Of a DNA stretch of 60,000 bases, positions 59,699 to 60,000 are shown one piece after another. The number at the start of each line of letters is the position of its first letter. Position 1 is the stretch's first letter. The position numbers and the translations under genes are program-made. The stretch comes from Liolophura sinensis (taxonomy: Eukaryota > Mollusca > Polyplacophora > Chitonida > Chitonidae): the NCBI RefSeq assembly GCF_032854445.1, contig NC_088299.1, forward strand, positions 8,613,608 through 8,673,607. Reading direction: 5' to 3'. A model generated the notes under the pieces. The model was given only the letters and a program-made list of their open reading frames with translations. It ran no database searches and had not been told where the DNA came from.

Positions 59699-59758
59699 GG
59701 CATACGGCGTTTAACACCAACCAATCAGTCAATAATGATTAAGATTTCTTGGAACGTG

Positions 59759-60000
59759 CATATATAAGCCGGAGGTTCCGATTTAGGCCAAGAAACCAGG
59801 TTTGAGTCTCAGCCGTGTCAAAACACCGAAGCCAAGACAAGATACATAGCCACACCATTTTATCGTCTTCGCAGAATCACATTTTGTGACATCGACGTTA
59901 ACTGAGGAAGTAAGACTTCTGGAGATTTTCATTTCTTTCCAGCTTCATAAAAATGCAGATTTTTAAGCACTTCGGCTTGATTTATTGTAACCATTATAAT
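59759..60000 (+). promoter_or_regulatory. Possible core promoter and 5' end of a gene leaving the window
   Basis: TATATAAG at 59761-59768 is followed by about 185 bases without strong structure and then an ATG at 59953 in the context aaaaATGc whose frame (MQIFKHFGLIYCNHYN) stays open to the window end. Against this, a SINE-like 3' end (gcgtttaacaccaaccaatc) lies just upstream at 59707, and gtttgagtctcagccgtgtc at 59800 resembles a tRNA-type B box, so the region may be another SINE head. Confidence 0.2.

Overview
This is a 60-kb piece of an animal nuclear genome: AT-rich, gene-poor, with long introns and many repeats. The dominant SINE has a tRNA-like head, a conserved central and 3' region and an (AAAT)n tail, and resembles elements known from molluscs and other lophotrochozoans (the MetaSINE type). 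A mollusc or close relative is the best guess; the species cannot be named from the sequence.

One protein-coding gene is supported. Three plus-strand exons (7710-7826, 15491-15610, 48386-48442) join in phase 0 and encode the C-terminal half of core-binding factor subunit beta (CBFB; Drosophila Brother/Big brother), the non-DNA-binding partner of RUNX transcription factors. They match vertebrate CBFB exons 4, 5 and 6, with the same intron positions and phases as far as I can recall the human gene. Exons 1-3 were not found and probably lie upstream of the window. Intron 4 is about 7.7 kb. Intron 5 is about 32.8 kb and fills more than half of the window; it is the counterpart of the human intron broken in the inv(16) CBFB-MYH11 leukaemia fusion.

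Layout: 1-640 is a 21-bp minisatellite; 640-7709 is probably intron 3, with SINEs, an inverted-repeat element and an old dispersed repeat family; 7710-15610 holds exons 4 and 5; 15611-48385 is intron 5, with a 25-bp/200-bp higher-order minisatellite (20.06-21.44 kb), a 16/17-bp minisatellite (31.3 kb), a 31-bp minisatellite (33.3 kb), a 140-bp satellite (44.5-45.4 kb), several SINEs and a nested SINE pair (47.7-48.2 kb); 48386 onward is the last exon and 3' UTR, then probably intergenic DNA with a C/T-rich repeat (50.9-51.8 kb), foldback and inverted-repeat elements (53.2-55.2 kb) and more SINE copies. A possible TATA box and transcript start lie at the very end (about 59.76 kb) but are weak.

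Nearly all long open frames here are chance or repeat artefacts. The open frames over CBFB exon 4 (from 7745) and exon 5 (antisense, 15453-15785) are in the wrong frame or strand. Several complex, non-repetitive intronic or flanking blocks could be regulatory, but this needs comparative data. I saw no convincing novel gene system; the most notable items are the conserved CBFB gene structure, the nested SINE, the inverted-repeat elements, and RUNX-type motifs carried by a dispersed repeat inside the gene for RUNX's partner.
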